Under the pieces are notes generated by a model, which saw only the letters and a program-made list of their open reading frames with translations, was not told the origin of the DNA and searched no databases. 12,812 nucleotides of DNA from contig WVXJ01000046.1 in NCBI GenBank assembly GCA_011773575.1, positions 33,713 through 46,524 of the forward strand, given 5' to 3'. The DNA comes from Armatimonadota bacterium. Lineage in GTDB: Bacteria > Armatimonadota > Hebobacteria > Hebobacterales > WVXJ01. This document shows, piece after piece, positions 11,628-12,812 of the stretch (positions within the stretch are counted from its first letter, which is position 1; every line of letters starts with the position of its first letter). The translations under genes and the position numbers were made by a program.

Positions 11628-12710
11628 ATGGCTGATTTTCCGCGCGGAAAGCGTATTCTAATGCGGGGCAATCAGGCTGTCGCCCAAGGAGCGATAGACG
11701 CGGGCTGCCGCTACTTCTTCGGATATCCCATCACACCTCAGAACGAAATCCCGGATTACATGGCTCTGCATTTGCCTGAAGTGGGCGGAGTCTTCCTGCA
11801 AGCGGAATCCGAGGTTGCCGCCATCAACATGGTGTATGGCGCGGCGGCCGCCGGCAAGCGCGCAATGACCACCTCCTCCAGCCCCGGCATCAGCCTGAAA
11901 CAGGAAGGTATCTCTTATATAGCGGGGGCGGAACTTCCCGCGGTAATCGTCAATATCGTCCGGGGCGGCCCCGGGCTGGGAAATATCGCTCCCGCCCAGA
12001 CAGACTACTTCCAGGCGGTCAAGGGTGGAGGCCACGGTGATTATCGCACCCTGGTTCTGGCGCCTTCTTCCGTGCAGGAGATGTATGAGCACACCCGGCT
12101 CGCCTTTGAACTTGCGGATACTTATCGCGGCCCCGTCGTCGTGCTCGGTGATGCCGTGTTGGGACAGATGATGGAACCCATAGTATTTCCTGCAGAAGTG
12201 GTGGATCCAGAGGACTTGCCGGAGAAGCCTTGGGCTACGACAGGTCAACACGAGGGCCCGAAGCGAATCATAAACTCGCTCTACATTGTGCCGAAGGACT
12301 TAGAGCAGACCAATCTGCGCATAGCCAAACGCTATCAAGAGGCGGAGAAAGAGATACGCTTCACACATGAAGGCGTGGAAAAAGGCGGAGTGCTTCTGGT
12401 GGCCTATGGGAGCGCGGCGCGGGTATGCCAAACGGCTCTCCGGCTGGCGGAGAAAAAGGGCCTGAAGGCCGGACTTCTTCGGCCCATTACTCTCTTTCCA
12501 TTCCCGGAGAAGGCACTCTCAGAAGCCGCAACTAAAGCAAAGGCGGTATTGGTGGTGGAACTCAGCCTGGGCCAGATGGTGGAGGATGTGGAGCGGGCGG
12601 TGGCAGGGCGAGCACCGGTTCATTTTTTCGGCCGGACCGCAGGAGTCATACCCACCCCTGAGGAGGTTCTCGCCGCCATCGAGGAGGTAGACACAAATGG
12701 CAGAGAGTGA
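11628..12710 (+). CDS. vorB: 2-oxoacid:ferredoxin oxidoreductase, alpha subunit (VorB/KorA-like)
   Basis: The 360-residue subunit belongs to enzymes that oxidatively decarboxylate 2-oxoacids to acyl-CoA, reducing ferredoxin. The N-terminal pyrimidine-binding domain (about 12-190) shows MRGNQAVAQGAIDAGC, FFGYPITPQNEIPDY, QAESEVAAINMVYGAAAAG, TTSSSPGISLKQEG, VRGGPGLGNIAPAQTDYFQA and GPVVVLGDAVLGQ. The C-terminal part (about 253-350) is the transketolase C-terminal-like domain II, with GVLLVAYGSAARV, LRPITLFPFPE and VVELSLGQMVEDV. Length and sequence fit the 3-methyl-2-oxobutanoate type (VorB) best. The 2-oxoglutarate type is close and substrate cannot be settled by eye. The ATG at 11628 has no clear ribosome binding site; ATG 11661 (codon 12, GGAAAG upstream) is an alternative. 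It overlaps the next gene by 14 bases, so the two are co-translated. Confidence 0.9.
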   Translation: MADFPRGKRILMRGNQAVAQGAIDAGCRYFFGYPITPQNEIPDYMALHLPEVGGVFLQAESEVAAINMVYGAAAAGKRAMTTSSSPGISLKQEGISYIAGAELPAVIVNIVRGGPGLGNIAPAQTDYFQAVKGGGHGDYRTLVLAPSSVQEMYEHTRLAFELADTYRGPVVVLGDAVLGQMMEPIVFPAEVVDPEDLPEKPWATTGQHEGPKRIINSLYIVPKDLEQTNLRIAKRYQEAEKEIRFTHEGVEKGGVLLVAYGSAARVCQTALRLAEKKGLKAGLLRPITLFPFPEKALSEAATKAKAVLVVELSLGQMVEDVERAVAGRAPVHFFGRTAGVIPTPEEVLAAIEEVDTNGRE

Positions 12711-12812
12711 ACTGAGAGAAATCAACTCCGCTCCGGCCGCGCTGGCGCCTGTGCGGATGCATTATTGTCCCGGCTGTACCCATGGTATCGTCCATCGCTT
12801 GGTGGCAGAGGC
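12697..12812 (+). CDS. 2-oxoacid:ferredoxin oxidoreductase, beta (thiamine diphosphate-binding) subunit, 5' part
   Basis: Only the first 38 complete codons are in the window; the gene runs off the right edge. After a short leader it reads VRMHYCPGCTHGIVHRLVAE. The CPGCxHGI motif is the signature start of the beta subunit, which binds thiamine diphosphate and, in many forms, an iron-sulfur cluster through these cysteines. It would pair with the upstream alpha subunit. GAGGAGG (12681-12687), inside the end of the alpha gene, lies 9 bases before ATG 12697 and sets the start. The ATG overlaps the alpha gene by 14 bases. The subunit would be named vorA or korB depending on the enzyme type. Confidence 0.88.
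   Translation, partial: MAESELREINSAPAALAPVRMHYCPGCTHGIVHRLVAE

Overview
The window looks like chromosomal DNA from an uncultured, Gram-negative (diderm) bacterium with moderately high GC content. The diderm call rests on a DUF5916-type outer-membrane barrel protein, a secretin domain and a putative lipoprotein. The organism makes riboflavin and proline and carries a 2-oxoacid:ferredoxin oxidoreductase, so at least part of its metabolism is anaerobic-type. PD40 propellers, CBM9/DUF5916 proteins, acetylxylan-esterase-like hydrolases and TTGAGAG-type heptad repeats together recall lineages such as Armatimonadota, Planctomycetota, Hydrogenedentota or Poribacteria. No single gene here fixes the phylum. 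TGA is used as a normal stop (for example in ribBA and the endonuclease-fold gene), so the genetic code is standard.

Layout. (1) 1-651 (+): the 3' part of an unrecognised gene. An in-frame TGA at 472-474 is followed by 58 more open codons. (2) 657-2672 (-): exported CBM9/DUF5916 barrel protein, convergent with (1). (3) 2673-3175: about 500 bases without a gene, holding palindromic repeats. (4) 3176-4189 (+): membrane-anchored endonuclease/exonuclease/phosphatase (EEP) protein. (5) 4241-5335 (-): exported alpha/beta hydrolase whose nucleophile position reads Phe instead of Ser. (6) 5336-5618: gap with several inverted repeats. (7) 5619-8000 (-): a TolB-like PD40 beta-propeller fused in one reading frame to an N-domain and a complete secretin domain. 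(8) 8001-8293: gap with two hairpins. (9) 8294-10185 (-): ribE-ribBA riboflavin operon. (10) 10186-10406: divergent promoter region. (11) 10407-11531 (+): proB. (12) 11532-11627: a spacer made largely of inverted heptad repeats. (13) 11628-12812 (+): vorB-like alpha subunit and the start of the overlapping beta-subunit gene.

The right half is ordinary biosynthesis and central metabolism. The left half is a set of cell-envelope genes of uncertain role. The most striking object is the propeller-secretin fusion. It would put a beta-propeller ring on the periplasmic side of an outer-membrane channel, with no type II secretion or type IV pilus genes next to it. Also notable are the hydrolase without its catalytic serine, the TGA with open frame and a small hairpin after it, and heptad repeats that fill one spacer and encode the C-terminal tail of riboflavin synthase.
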